Origin: Cricetomys ansorgei
Taxonomy: Eukaryota; Chordata; Mammalia; Rodentia; Nesomyidae
Reading direction: 5' to 3'
Assembly (NCBI GenBank): GCA_026225945.1
Contig: JAMJFZ010002481.1
Coordinates: 1-64,000, forward strand
DNA length: 64,000 bases
Under the pieces are notes generated by a model. It had not been told where the DNA came from. It saw only the letters and a program-made list of their open reading frames with translations, and did not search any database. Made by a program: the position numbers and the translations under genes. Position 1 is the stretch's first letter. Each line of letters starts with the position of its first letter. This document shows, in pieces, positions 23,990 to 35,699 of this stretch.

Positions 23990-24366
23990 GGCTGGGGAGA
24001 CGCCTCAGTGGCTGAAGAGGTCTCTGTGCAAGCCTGAGGACCAGAGTTTGGATCTCATGGCGGCCTGCCTGTAATTCCGGCCTCAGAAGGTGGGGATGGC
24101 TGTCTCCGGAGCAAGCTGGCTAGCCAGAAGAGCCATATCTGTGAGCTCTGGATTTGACTAAGAGACCTTGCCTCACTGGCAAGGTGGAAAAGTGATAAAG
24201 ATAATTCCAGACACCAGCTTTGGGCCTCCACGATAATGAGCACTAATACATACGAAGTCCCACGTACATGCAAACATGCATGCACATGGGCACGGCCTCT
24301 ACCACCACACACATATGAAATGAAAAAATAAAATAAATAAATAAATAGATAAATAAATAAATAAAA
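23990..24366 (+). repeat. B2/B3-type SINE plus (AAAT)n tail, plus
   Basis: 'ggctggggagacgcctcagtg' is the tRNA-like head. The body continues to 'catgcacatgggcacggcc', and the tail is AAAT-rich (24322-24366) with a GATA interruption. Confidence 0.75.
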
Positions 24367-25059
24367 ACACAAAGGTCACAGAGACATGAGAACACTAGGT
24401 CAGAGAATGCAAAGGAACCATGGGTACCCAGCTTCTCTGAGACCATGTCCTTCTAGGCAGAATGGATGTGGAGGGCTGGTCTTCTCTCTCACTTTCCCAG
24501 ACCAAGGAGAAGTCAACTATAGTTTTGCATCTGTAACGAGAGCACAGAACTCATGCTGACAACATCTCAATCAGCTTTTGTCACTGGAAACCTGTTCCAG
24601 ACAATGAAACCTCTCCCATGGCCCAGGAGCAGCCCACTGCCACTCTTCTCAGGGACAGACCATATAAGCAAGGCACCTCTTCTTCCTCTCAGTGCGGGGA
24701 GGGCCAGCCTTCTCCCCCTTCTGAGCCAGACTGTCTTTTCTCCCAGGGTCCCAATTCTGCCCCGGGAGATTCCTAGTACCGGCTCCACCCCTAGGAAGGC
24801 AAAGGTGACTCCACAGAGAAAAGAATCTTTGTACTGCTAATACAGATCGCTGCTCAAAATAAGACTCCAAAGTGTTAGACTGATGGGCTCCTCAGAGTAC
24901 TGGGTGGAATGGAAGAGGTTAGCGTGGCTGGATGCTGTGGCATTCTTGGAATCTTGCGAATTGGAGCTGCAGACATTTTTATTGGGGGAAACAAGGTCAC
25001 TGTCCCACAGGTGCCTTAGGTTGTTTAGTGGTAGTCTTGACTTGTACTGAGAGATGTCA

Positions 25060-25335
25060 GTCACCCTGTTCTGCCACCTTCCATTCCTTCCCCTTCTCCA
25101 CTCCTTCCCCCTCCACCCCCTTCTCTCCTCCCCCTCCATCCCCTCCTCCTCCACTCTTCCCCCCTCCTCTCCTCCCCCCCTCCTCCTCTCCTCCTCTCCC
25201 TCCTCCCCCTCCTCCATTCCATCTCTTCTCTTCTCCTCCTCCACTCCTCCCCCTACTCCTCTTCTTCTCCTCTGGCCCTCCTCCTCCCCAACTCCTTTTC
25301 TTCCTCTTCCTCCTCCTCTTCCTTCTCTTCCTCAA
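25060..25335 (+). repeat. Polypyrimidine (CCT/CTCC)n tract
   Basis: About 275 bp is almost entirely C and T on the plus strand (AG-rich on minus), built from CTCC, CCT and TTCC words with only rare purines such as the CA in 'ccatcc'. It gives spurious Ser/Pro and Arg/Glu/Gly open frames. Confidence 0.95.
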
Positions 25336-25894
25336 CCTACTTACCCCTTGTTTGTTTCAGACAATTGAAGATGTCTCCAAACACTGCCAGATAATTCCTC
25401 CAGGGCAAATTCCCCTTGCTCTATTTCACCTCACTAGCTAAAACAAGTCCAGAATGGACAGCCAGGAAGTGTGATGCGCCCTCAGGTGAGGCCAGCTCTC
25501 CAACTGCCACTTCAGAGCCACATTGTCATCGGGGCTCTGCTAGAGCTGGTTAACACTTTTATAAGAAACAGGGCTAGAGTCCACCTGCTGGCACAAGCTG
25601 CCCAAATGCTCTGTGGTCTGGTCAAGTGATGCCTGGGACTCCCAGTAATGCCCAGGGGAGCCTTCTGGGAGGGGTGAGTCAAGGATTTTAGAGAGCTTGC
25701 ATCTCAACTTAGTTATGTGTGTTAATTTCCTAAAGTTGTCGCTTTGCAGTGACAGTAAGAGCAGCATGCAGGTGACATGACGTGATGACTCACATTTACA
25801 AAGCACATCTGCATAATTTTCACAGTTGCCCTAACCCTATATAGTTCTTAGCCAGTGTGTGACATAGAGGCATAATCATACATCCAACCCTTCC

Positions 25895-26165
25895 AGACCT
25901 CAGCAGAGGGAACCACTATCCTGACCAGCGCCATACTGGACAGTGGAACCTCAAGCGACTGAACTCAGGTGTTTTTATTGATACAGAACTCCTTAGGTGT
26001 CCTACTGATAGCACATGCAGACCATGAACGATCAAACATCCCCTACATAAATCCAACACCTGCAAACAATACAAAACCCCAAGACCTAAGCAGCCCCTCA
26101 CCCAACAGTACACAAACCAATATTTTAAACACAACTGAAAATAAACTTCTACAATAGTCCTACAA
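25895..26165 (-). mobile_element. Solo LTR-like element, minus; inverted copy of 63575-63850
   Basis: Read on the minus strand it carries AATAAAAACACCTGAG and a TATGGCGCTGG block. It matches 63575-63850 along about 270 bp in opposite orientation, with interior indels. A single poly(A) hexamer and absence of coding sequence suggest a solo LTR. Confidence 0.6.
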
Positions 26166-26591
26166 CAGTCCCATTCACAGACAAGGAACAAAGACTGATA
26201 AATACAAGTTCTTGCAAAGGGCTATGCCCCAAGGCAGTAACATGGTGTAGAGAATGGATTAGCTAGCTGCTGGAGCTACAAGAGCAAGAAGTAGACTCCA
26301 TTTAGGAGTGTTCAAAAGAAGGGGTTAGCAGGGGATCCTGAACGGGTGTGGTCAAGAAGTAAGAAGAAAAAGGGGTGCTGAAGAGAAAGGAACTTCTAAC
26401 AGTATAGCATGGTCACCACAGCAACTGAGGATCAAAAAGACCCCAGAGCCAGCCTTAGGGTTGCAGTGTGGTCATCGGTAAAGCTTGCTGTTACCATGAC
26501 ACTCCACGGTAGCAGCTGGCCTGCACCATCAGACGGGCATCTCCCTGCCAGGCAGTGTGGCAGGACAGAGCAGCTCCGCTTCTCCTTACAG

Positions 26592-26685
26592 GTACTTCCC
26601 AGCTGCCCTCGGCTTAGCCATCTCTGAGCTGGATGATAACCAAGTCGGCAAATTTAGTTTCTATACAAAAGAAGCCATCCTCAAG
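26592..26685 (+). CDS. Ccdc162: Exon H of CCDC162-like gene
   Basis: This 94-bp exon has acceptor TTCTCCTTACAG|GT and donor AAG|GTAAAC, phase 2 in and phase 0 out (residues 405-436). After the split Arg codon it reads YFPAALGLAISELDDNQVGK then FSFYTKEAILK. The Leu/Ile spacing predicts a helix at its C-terminal end that continues into exon I. Splice signals and phases fit both neighbours. Confidence 0.78.
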
Positions 26686-26774
26686 GTAAACGATTGTGTC
26701 TATTTCTTTAGAAAAGATGCTAAAATTTGAAAAAGAAGCTAGAGTAAGACAAAACAATTTATTCTTATGTTCTT

Positions 26775-26972
26775 TTTTAAAATATTTTATATTTTATTTT
26801 TATTTCATGTGATTGATGTTTTGCCTGCGTGTATGTCTGTGTGAGGGTGTCGGATCCCCAGAATGAACAGGAGTTACAGACAGTTGTGTACTGCCATGCA
26901 GGTGCTGGGAATTGAATCTGGGTCCTCTAGAACAGCCAATACTCTTAACCACTGAGCCGCCTCTCTGGTGTT
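26775..26972 (-). repeat. B2 SINE, minus
   Basis: 'gttttgcctgcgtgtatgtc', 'ctgggtcctctagaacagcc' and 'cttaaccactgagccgcctc' mark a complete reverse B2. Confidence 0.92.
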
Positions 26973-27404
26973 TTTTGTTTGTTTGTTTCTGAGGCAGTTT
27001 TTCTGTTGAAATGTGTGCAGTGAGCTTGAAGCATGCACTTGTCAGTAGAGCCTTCTCATCTTTTAACGCCTAGTGCTACTCTTCTCCTTTCCCCTCAGAT
27101 TTCTTTGCTTTTTTACATGTAGGTATTAGTATGCTTCTGAGCCAATGTAGCTCCTCAGAGCCCTTCCTGCCACAGGAGATCTGCATGGTGTCCTGCTGCA
27201 GAGCAGGTCAGACCCAGAGGCTGCCTGTCCTCAATGAGCTGCTGCCTGGGGAAGAGCAAGTTCAATCTGGCAGTTGAACAAGAACCCCAGTGTAGCCTGC
27301 AGCTCAAGTTCCCAGTGTTTGGACAGTTTGATGATAGAATTCCACCATTAGCACCTCTTCCCTCAGGGGGCAATGTCTAACACATTCACATTCTCTTCCT
27401 GTAG

Positions 27405-27542
27405 CTTTTGTTGCATTCAGGAGTGGAAAAGATGCAAGTGACCCTCGCATGCCAAACTGCCCAGAGAAATGCTTTGCTGGTGGCCCTTCAGCAGGCGTGC
27501 TTCTACCACATCCCTGGGGTGGACAGTCCTGCTGTCATCAAG
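27405..27542 (+). CDS. Ccdc162: Exon I of CCDC162-like gene
   Basis: This 138-bp exon has acceptor CTCTTCCTGTAG|CT and donor AAG|GTCAGC, phase 0 at both ends (residues 437-482). It encodes LLLHSGVEKMQVTLACQTAQ, then RNALLVALQQACFYHIPG and DSPAVIK. The first two-thirds is a hydrophobic helix. The exon could be skipped without changing frame. An overlapping open frame starting at 27449 is a different-frame shadow. Confidence 0.8.
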
Positions 27543-29439
27543 GTCAGCCTGTCCACTGGAGAAGCCAGAGGCTAATGCCAGGCTGTCTCATTCCTCCTCC
27601 TTCCTCCCCCCAATTTCTCCCGTTCCCCCTCTTCCTCTCCACCCTCTCCCACTTGTTTTTCTTGTCTGTGTAGGGAAAACAGATGCAATTTCTCATACTG
27701 TACATTCAAAACACAGGCTACTTCTGTGGCTCCAAAAGCTGTGGCCATTTCTCCCCAGCTGCAACCAAGGAATGAATGCCGTGGAAGACACCATCTGGGA
27801 CCGCTCAAATTTACTTCCCCTTCTGCAGATCCCATAAGTTAAAGGCTTCAGCACCAACACGCCTCCCATTTCAGACGCAGTCATAAGTCTACACCTCTGG
27901 AACTTCTGATTGGCTGGCTAAAAACTGGGGCCCCCAGGACTCCCTGCCTCAGGTTACTAGAGTTCTCACAGAATGGAGGCAAGCACACTTTACAGATTAT
28001 TCTAAAGGATGCTGAAAGGATACAGACAAGCATCCAGATGAAGAGATACATAGGCCAAGTCTGAAGGGCCCTGAGTTCAGGGAGCTCTGTCCCTGTGGTG
28101 TTGGGGCGCATCATCCTTGTGCCATGTGGGCGGGTTCTCAGTACTTCTTTCTTGTGACCTCTGCATGTCCACCTGTTCTGAGCTCTCCAAACTCTGTCCT
28201 TGGGGAAGACTTTACTGCACGGGCTTGCCCTGAGACGCAACAAGAATGTGGAAAAGCAGCTAGACAGAAATGGTGTGATCCTGTTCTACGGGATGAGGGT
28301 GAGACCTGACTAGGGGAAGAGTTCTCAGAGCTTGTCTTCCCAAAGGACAGAATTCAGCCAAGGGGCACAGATGGTTTAAGCAGAAGTTTACTGAGCAAAG
28401 CAAAGAGGAATACCTTCTAGTGAGGGATTAGATTGAGCTCACCTGAAAAGTAGGTTTGAGGATATGGTGGTAAGTGGTAGGGGTTTTAGCAGCCCATTGG
28501 GGGTGGCTATATTTTGACTTTTTAAAAGTTTTAATGAATATTTATGAGGGGTTAGCATATTGATGAAGTAAAACGCCTCCCCCACCGTGGCAGACCCATC
28601 TCTCTTTTAGAGTATTTCTTCTTATGACCCTCTTGAAAAGTCCATGGTGAGAGAAGACACAAAAATCACAATGCCAATAGTTTTCTGATGAAGCCAGGGT
28701 CTTTTGAGGATGCAGACCCTGCACTAAGACACATGTGACAGCTAAGAAAGTATCCCGGAGCCTGCATTTCTGAGATCATGGGAGAGCTTAAGGGTAGCTT
28801 CAAGGGTAGCTCCCTGCAAAAGGGCTTTCTGACCCTCAGGCGACATGGCTGTTTCTTAGCTTCTGAGTGTCTAATTCTCTGTCTAACCTGCAGACATAGT
28901 GACCAAGTCAGCTGATGGGTTTGTTTACCCACGTCTAACTCCTTGCCTACCCATCTCCAGAAGACTCCACAAGGCCTGCCCAGACTCTCCAGCATCCCCT
29001 CCTGAGGGCCTGAGGCAAATCCCCTTCCCAAAGGCGTCTTACCTACTCTTAAAAGGTAGATCCATGCCTTTAAGATTAGGTTTCTTTGACCTTGGGTGAA
29101 AGAAATTTCAGTTTTCATGGCTGGTCTCTGGGAGAAAGGAGCAGGTGAAAGGTCAGTGGAAGGTCATGGGTGAGAGGTGAGGAGGTCAGCTTTGCTTTCA
29201 GAGGCCTGTTGCTGAGGCTTAAGCTGGTCCGGTTATTCAAGCTGCTTAGGCAATAACAAGACCTTGGGGGTTTTGAGTCAAGAACCCCAAGCAATATGAA
29301 AACATATATGACATAACAGCATAATCGCGCAATGGAGTGAGGGAGGAAGAGAGGGGAGAAGGAGATGGCAGAGAACAGAAGCATACTGCCGCTGACGCTA
29401 CGGAAAGAGCATTGTGAGAAGCAATGAGCCACCAATAGT
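27543..29439 (+). other. Intron I, first part; no firm feature
   Basis: This region contains a short pyrimidine tract (27590-27660) and a possible degraded repeat at 28330-28700 ('gcagaagtttactgagcaaag', LTR-like wording). No splice-bounded exon was found. Confidence 0.4.
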
Positions 29440-30200
29440 ACAGCCTGCAAATAAGTGGTGGGAAGATCTTCAATACCAGGAACCATTAGAGAAAAGTGCG
29501 TTAAAACCACATTGAGAAGTATTCCACACTCGTTAGAAAGGTTAAAATTTAAAAGACTGACCACCCCCAGTGCTAGAAAGGATATGGAAGATCCGACACC
29601 TTTGTACACTCCTGATTAGATGCAAAATGTGCAACCACTTGGAAAATAGTTTAGCAATTCCTTTAAAGGTTGAACATGTCCTTACCATATGAACTACACA
29701 TTCAGCATTTAGGTATTTAATCAAGAGAAATGAGAGCACATAGCCACACAAAAATTTACATATAAATGCCTACATCAGCTGTATTCACAATAATAAAGAG
29801 CTGGAAAGAAACCAAGAGCCCTTCAGTAGGTGGATACATAGTCACATTGTGGTATATCCATATGAGAGAATACTGCACATCAGTACCAAGTAATCAGTTA
29901 TTGACACCCACAGCAATAGGGATGGAGCCCAACAAAAGGAACACGTTCTGTGTGAGTCTATGTAAAATTCTAGGTAATCCATTCTAGCCTATAATTGCCG
30001 AAAACACAGGGTGACTGAGGACGGAAAGTGGGGAAAGGAGGAGGGGTGTGTAGGTTCCTGGTTAGATGGTGGTGATGGTCTCGTAGTTGAGTACATCTCA
30101 AATCATGTCAGAATTTACCTAACCGTATACTTTAAAACCATGCTTATAAAGTGTCAACTCTTCTTCAGTAAAGAAAGTTACTATTTTAAAATGGAGAATC
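29440..30200 (+). repeat. Old L1 3' fragment, plus
   Basis: 'cttaccatatgaactacaca', 'ttcacaataataaagagctgg' and 'cattgtggtatatccatatg' match the end of L1 ORF2 in sense orientation with many differences. It is older than the copy at 10885. Confidence 0.7.
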
Positions 30201-30594
30201 AAATTTGATAGTTCTGAGTGAAGAGGGGCAAAGCAGATGGGTGGGGTTAGAATGAAGATGTTTGGCTCCACAGTTCCCCTGCTGGCTCGGTTTTACTCAG
30301 TGGGTTGGAGTCAAAGCTACAGGGCAGAGTTCAGAAGGCAGGGCTGCATGAGACCCTGTCTCAAAACGCAAGCAATGTAGGAGTATAGGAGGAGTGAAGG
30401 GCAGACACAGGAGTGAACACACTTGCAAGAAGGGCTGAAAAGGGAGGTAGCTGGGCATAGGAAGGAAGGTGGGCATGGCACAGCTGAGGGCCAGAGGAGG
30501 GTTCTGTGTTGAGGGCGTCGTTCAGCAGCTTCTGTTCACCAGCTACATGGCCCAGCTGGCCGGGGCCGTATAATGGAAGCAACAGACCAGTGCT

Positions 30595-30822
30595 TCTCAT
30601 CCTTCCTAATGCTGCGACCTTTTAATACAGTTTCTCACTTTGTGGTGACCCACAACCATAAAATTATTTTCATTGCTACTTTATAACTGTAATTTTGAAT
30701 TGCTCTTATGAATTGTAATGTGAACATCTGCTATGCAGGTGTCTCAGGTGACCCCTGTGCAAGGGTTGTTCGACCCCCCAGAGGGGTCGTGACCAACAGG
30801 TGGAGAGTCACTGACATTGGCT
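30595..30822 (+). mobile_element. hAT-type non-autonomous DNA element (URR1-like)
   Basis: 'cagtgcttctcatccttcc' at the left and 'gtggagagtcactgacattgg' at the right form imperfect inverted ends. The interior has 'aaaattattttcattgctac' and 'ggggtcgtgacc'. It is the same family as 21204-21420. Confidence 0.7.
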
Positions 30823-31220
30823 AAAGGAATCTGTTCTCACCCTCACGAGCTGAGCATTGTTCTGTTAGGAAAAACAGGTTCTAGAACATTAAGGAAAACA
30901 GTTGAGACCTGCCAGTGAGCGTCAGACCCCAGTCTCAGACCTGCTATTCCATTCCCTCTCACCATCGCGACCTGACAAAATGACCCCTCTTCTGAAATGA
31001 AGAGACCGCCATTTCCTGCATACCAGGATGCCCCAGGGTCTCCAGGAAAAAAAATGAGGTTGGAAACTTTAGATTTTCCTCATCTCTGGAATTTTGTTCC
31101 TTGTGCCTCTCCCTCCTGACATAACAACTCCTTGGCTATGTCACTGGAGAATGGCCTTGCCCTTGAAGACAACCTTTTTCTTTCTGTTAGCAATGGAAAA
31201 CACAAAAGACCACTGACTGC

Positions 31221-31356
31221 TGGGCTATGGTGGCGTGTGCCTTTAATCCCAGCTCTCGGGAGGCAGAGGCAGGAGGATCTCTGTGAGTTCGAGGCCAGCC
31301 TCGTCTGCAGAGGGAGTTCCAGGACAGCCAGAGTCACAACAGAAAAACCAAAAACC

Positions 31357-31385
<29 letters not shown>
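31221..31385 (+). repeat. B1 SINE with long poly(A), plus
   Basis: 'ttaatcccagctctcgggagg', 'cgaggccagcctcgtctgc' and a tail of about 28 consecutive A residues (31358-31385). The long uninterrupted tail suggests a comparatively young insertion. Confidence 0.93.
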
Positions 31386-31387
<2 letters not shown>

Positions 31388-31511
31388 AACACAAAAACGG
31401 TGACTGGTGTTAGAATAGTAGAAGACACTGATTTTCTAGTCTCTTCCCCAGCCCTCCCTCCCCTGCTCTCCCTCACACCCACTTGCCTTCTTTATCATCA
31501 CATTGACAAAG

Positions 31512-31718
31512 GAGACAGACACAGATAGGTTTGGATATACACAGGAATTTCCAGATCGTACAGCTGCCCAGCCGTTAGCAGTTCTGGAGAAGCTGGTCCA
31601 CACAGAATTCCACTCAGCTGCTTTGCAGGACGGGAACTTTCTCTGGGAGTGCCTTACACAACTGCATTTATCGTCTGGAAATAGTCCTGCTTCCTGCTTT
31701 ACCCCTTCAGCGTGCAAG
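31512..31718 (+). CDS. Ccdc162: Exon J of CCDC162-like gene
   Basis: This 207-bp exon is in phase 0 at both ends (residues 483-551). The acceptor is ATTGACAAAG|GA behind a pyrimidine-rich CTTGCCTTCTTTATCATC tract, the weakest acceptor in the gene; an alternative AG three bases on would drop one Glu. It encodes ETDTDRFGYTQEFPD, a helix QPLAVLEKLVHTEFHSAALQ and DGNFLWECLTQLHLSSG, ending TPSACK. The donor is AAG|GTGTGT. Length and frame fit exons I and K. Confidence 0.72.
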
Positions 31719-31893
31719 GTGTGTCTCTTCCTATCCTCCTCCTCCTCCCCTTCTTTCTCCTCCTCCCTCCCCTCCTCTTCCCTTCTCTCAGTCGTCTCCT
31801 CCCAGCACACGTGTGGGGTCTGCTCAAGTCCAGCAGCACTTTAGGGCCTATGTATCCAACAAACTGAATTCACACTGGTTTGAAATGGTTTAG

Positions 31894-32045
31894 GGAACAA
31901 GTTCGGATCTGAGGCATCGTGGTGGACGGAGTCCAACCAGAAGAGAGTCCAGACCTGCAAATGGCATAGAGCGTTTGCTGTCAGCCCCAACTCCGGAAGT
32001 CCCAGATGCCGGTACTCATTCTTCAGGACTTAAGACTCCCAAGAG
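31894..32045 (+). CDS. Ccdc162: Exon K of CCDC162-like gene
   Basis: This 152-bp exon lies only 175 bp after exon J, phase 0 in and phase 2 out (residues 552-601). The acceptor is TGGTTTGAAATGGTTTAG|GG and the donor AGAG|GTACTG, both usable but not strong. The product is basic and Ser/Pro-rich (SSDLRHRGGRSPTRRESRP, then SAPTPEVPDAG), so probably a disordered linker rather than coiled coil. Support comes from the exact phase bridge to exon L (split AGG codon, reading KTPKRAPETF), which nothing else in intron J-L supplies. Confidence 0.62.
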
Positions 32046-33476
32046 GTACTGTCTCTAGGGGGTGAGAGCAGTGACTCTGTGTGATTCGTTCTTTTATGAC
32101 CTCACAGAAGATACCGTGTGGACACTCCTTCCGATGTAGTCCAGTCTATGATTGAGCGTCAGCGCATCCTAATTTAGCTCTTCCTTTCTCTCCTCCTTTT
32201 TCCTCTCGTCAATATCTTTCTCCCCTTTGTCCCTCCTGCTTTTTTCTCTGTAGATTTTTCCATACTCTTCTCCACAAGCAGGAAGGTAAATGGGGTGCTC
32301 CAGATTTTCTGGAACCGCTTGGGATTGAGAAACAGAACTGCGCCCACTATTCTAAGGTTTTACTGTTATTCAGAATAATGGGTGGGTGAGTTCTCTAAGA
32401 GTCGTGGTGTCCCCGGAGGTATGTCTACCACCAAGGAGGATGCCCTGCTTTCCGTCACAATGGAGAAAGACATAGACGTACTCTCTAACAATCATGGTCA
32501 CTTTGCGTATGCGTTGGGTGCCGAGGTCACTCTGATTTAATTTGACAAATACAGAGTGAGAAGTGATGACAGGCCAAGTGACTTCTATTCAAAATGCCGC
32601 TGTGGCCAGCGGTCAAGCGTTCTCAGACCACGTTCCCAGCGCAGATGGAAGACTTAAGATCAGCGTCTGGTTGAGAGGACACTTCAGCTCCGGTATCTCA
32701 ATGGCTGAGGCAGAGAAGGCACACTGGGGAGAGACTGCTGGCTCGTGCTTTAGGGACAGTGGGTATTCAAAGGCACACAGCGTCAAGTGACTCATTAGAT
32801 GCACTGAAGGTGTTCACTGTGGAGACAGAACAGCCTGTGTGGGTTCTTTTGTCCGTTCCCCTCCAGGTGGTAGCTAAGCCATTGTCCACCCGCTAAGCTC
32901 TGAAGAAGAGAGGTCAGGGCAGGTCTGCAGGTCCGGCCAGGTCTTTGGTGGGAGGTTGAAAGCCAGCAGGAAACAAACTTCCTGGAAGATGGTTTAAAGT
33001 CATTGGTTAAGGCAGTGGTCCTGGGGCAGCTTCATTTGCATGTGGGGGGCTCACAACCAGACCTGATTGTCATTGTCAATGTCCTGAGGAAGCCTCCTCT
33101 GCATAGGCAGAGGTCTCAGGGGACAGAGGAAAACATCTTATAAGGAGAGGAGCCCAGCCAGGGCCTCCAAGGCCTTCCAGCCACAGTGGGTCAGATAAGC
33201 ATCAACCAGGCCACATTCCTTTACCGGTGGCGTGCTGTGTGTGAAGCACAGCAGCGTTGGAGCTAGCTGGGATTTGTCAGAGTGGGAAAGGGGAGCAGCG
33301 GAACGCCTTCCACTCTCTTGGTGAGAATTCTGGGGTTCAAAGCATGCTTCAATCCCTCTTAGCTCTAGGAGAGCCCCACACACCTGCCCTCCTGTTGCAG
33401 TGACCGGCATGCAAGTTACTGACAGCTGCACATCTGCCTGCACTGCCCAGCTCAGCTGTCTCTCTTCATCTGCCAG
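32046..33476 (+). other. Intron K, no recognised feature
   Basis: Unique-looking sequence with a pyrimidine patch at 32180-32250. Open frames on either strand lack splice signals. Confidence 0.5.
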
Positions 33477-33588
33477 GGCTCCAGAGACCTTCGTGTCTAT
33501 TCAGCTAGAAAAGGCAGGTTTGCGGGACGTGATGCTGAACACCTTCCTCCACAGGAGACAGACAATGGCCGACAGGATGAAGAACCCC
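33477..33588 (+). CDS. Ccdc162: Exon L of CCDC162-like gene
   Basis: This 112-bp exon has acceptor TCTCTTCATCTGCCAG|GG and donor CCCC|GTGAGT, phase 2 in and phase 0 out (residues 602-639). It encodes APETFVSIQLEKAGLRDVML then NTFLHRRQTMADRMKNP. The phase 2 entry is what requires exon K. The donor follows a run of C rather than AG, but GTGAGT is consensus. Confidence 0.8.
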
Positions 33589-34850
33589 GTGAGTGTGAGA
33601 GGAGAAAGGCTTCCTAAAGCTCCCACTCTTTTTTATATTTGAGCAAATAAACATTCCGAATCTGGTATCTGCTGCCTTAAACCACTTGGATAGGACTATT
33701 GAAAATACACTGCACAGAACTGAAAATGGACCCCAGTCAGGGTAGGATCAGTTCACACAGACTAGTCGTGTTTTAAGGAATCAGGTTTTCTCAAGGCCAT
33801 GTTTTTGTCTTGTCACTTCCTAAATGAACTAGTCTGAGTACCTGTGTCAGGACATTTGCTGCTTTTGAGTGACCCGCAGGGTGGCTTGGGCAGGGTAGGC
33901 AGATTCACCTGTTACTGTTGTTTATCAGAAGCCACTGCCATGTTCCTATTTAAATTTTAATTCAAATATTAGTCAAATCATTTAGAAAATATTACAAAAC
34001 TCAAACCTTTATTCATTTAAAATTAGTTTCCAATTTTGTCAATAGTGTTTCATTATTCATTAAGGTTTGGTAATGCACAGTTACCTGGAATGAAATGGCA
34101 AGGTTTATAATCTCTAGGCTTTGTCCCTACCTATGACAAAAAAGCAGTGTGCAAATCCAATGTAATAGCATTCAGTCACGTGATTTAGTGATGAGTAATA
34201 ACAGAAGCAAAAGGCATTGATTCTCCCCCAAATAAACAATTCTCGAAAAGTTGGGGCTGTGTGGAATGCATAAACCCCATAAAAATCTTCCGAATCATTC
34301 AACTTCAACTAGACCAGAAAGAACTCTGGCAATATTCCATCTGGTTTGTTGGCTCCAGGGTTTTAACCTGGCAAGTTAACAAGTAAGTCCCTTACCATCC
34401 CAGGAATGCTGGCCAAAGGTATGAGACTGAGATCAGAGACAAAGAACTTACCCCTCGCAGCAGAGCAGGCAACACGAGTGTCACATCTGTGTCAGTTCCC
34501 CTTCCCCGCCCCCCAGTCCCACAGCGACAGTGTGGAAGAGCCACCAAGCACACAATGGGTTTCTGTCACAGCTGGAAACCACAGAGCTGGATGGGCACCT
34601 CTTTTATAGAGAGACTTTACCTCACCCCAAGGATTGCTCTCTGAGAAGTGGCTCCAGTGGAAGGTGGTCAGGGCCTGGCACTGCTGCGTGCTCAACAAGG
34701 ATGGAAAAGACCCACACAAGAGTCTCCCAGCACATTTGCCCTCAGAAAGAACGTCTCAGCTTCATGGCTCTGTCCTACTTGAACTTGACCACACATTCAT
34801 TCCAGTGCTGGCTTACAAAATGTGTACATAGTTTTTTCTTCTATCGACAG
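33589..34850 (+). other. Intron L, no recognised feature
   Basis: No repeat or coding feature was recognised. The region ends with the acceptor TTTTTTCTTCTATCGACAG. Confidence 0.5.
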
Positions 34851-34900
34851 GATGACATTGAAAAAGTCAAGAAGGAAGTAATAGTTGAATATTGTCAAAA
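34851..34900 (+). CDS. Ccdc162: Exon M of CCDC162-like gene (50 bp)
   Basis: This short exon has a strong acceptor (TTTTTTCTTCTATCGACAG|GA) and a consensus donor CAAAA|GTAAGT, phase 0 in and phase 2 out (residues 640-655). It encodes DDIEKVKKEVIVEYCQ, a charged heptad-like helix. The trailing AA joins exon N's G to give AAG (Lys), so the chain reads on as KLNDRMSHC. Confidence 0.8.
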
Positions 34901-35129
34901 GTAAGTAGGATCTATGTGAATGACGCGTTCTTGTTTCTCTGACTGATACCCTTGTAGCAGCAGTGTTACCTAGGAACCCAGACCATGGGTCTGGAGGTTT
35001 GTATTTAAATAGACCACAGCCCTACTGGACGGATAGAACCAAGTGAGACTCACACACTGAGGAGTGTCAGAAGTAAGGACAGGATGCACTTTGAAGAGAT
35101 CCATGCTTCTGCTGTTAGTCCCACAAGTT

Positions 35130-35580
35130 GAGAATAAGACCACTACCACATTTTTTGAGCCAAATTTGAATCAAGTATTATTAAATACTGGCCAGAACAA
35201 TGGACAGCGGCCAAATCCATTCTGGGATTCCCAGGCAATGGTGGAGAGACACATTAGTCGGGTGCTTATAAAGACAAAATCCATAACTTTTGTCCAATCA
35301 GGGGCGAGCTTGCATCTTGACGTACTTCCTGCCCACATGTGATCAAGCACATCCTGTGCAGTTGGTCAACCCGCCTCATTTATAGAAGTGAAAACATGTA
35401 GCTTGTTATCTTACATGAACAACAGCCCCCAGCATTCCAGAAGTCCTTGGACTTACCTGTCCTTGGGCAAGTGGGGCTTACAGGTTAGGGGCATTTTTGT
35501 TTTATAGATCTCTTAGGCACCGTAATCAAAACTTAAAACATAACTTTAGGCTCTCACGCAACCTTCAGACATGCCAGCCT
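35130..35580 (+). repeat. LTR-like interspersed repeat, fragment B
   Basis: This block shares its right-hand part with 1-230 in the same orientation (CTTAGGCACCGTAATC... core). It has LTR-like composition with a 'tcatttatagaagtg' TATA-like spot. The family is unknown. Confidence 0.4.
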
Positions 35581-35699
35581 TGTCTGACCCAGCAGAAGTG
35601 TTCTAGTCTCTCTGAGAAGTCCCTCAAGGAAGTAGATTCTGGAACCTCTTTGGGAGGTTGAAGATTCTTCTTCAGGATGCCATCTCTTCTGACCTCCAG

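Noticed and set aside
24837..25441. Ser/Pro-rich and Glu/Arg/Gly-rich open frames
   Set aside because: They arise from the polypyrimidine tract and have no gene signals.
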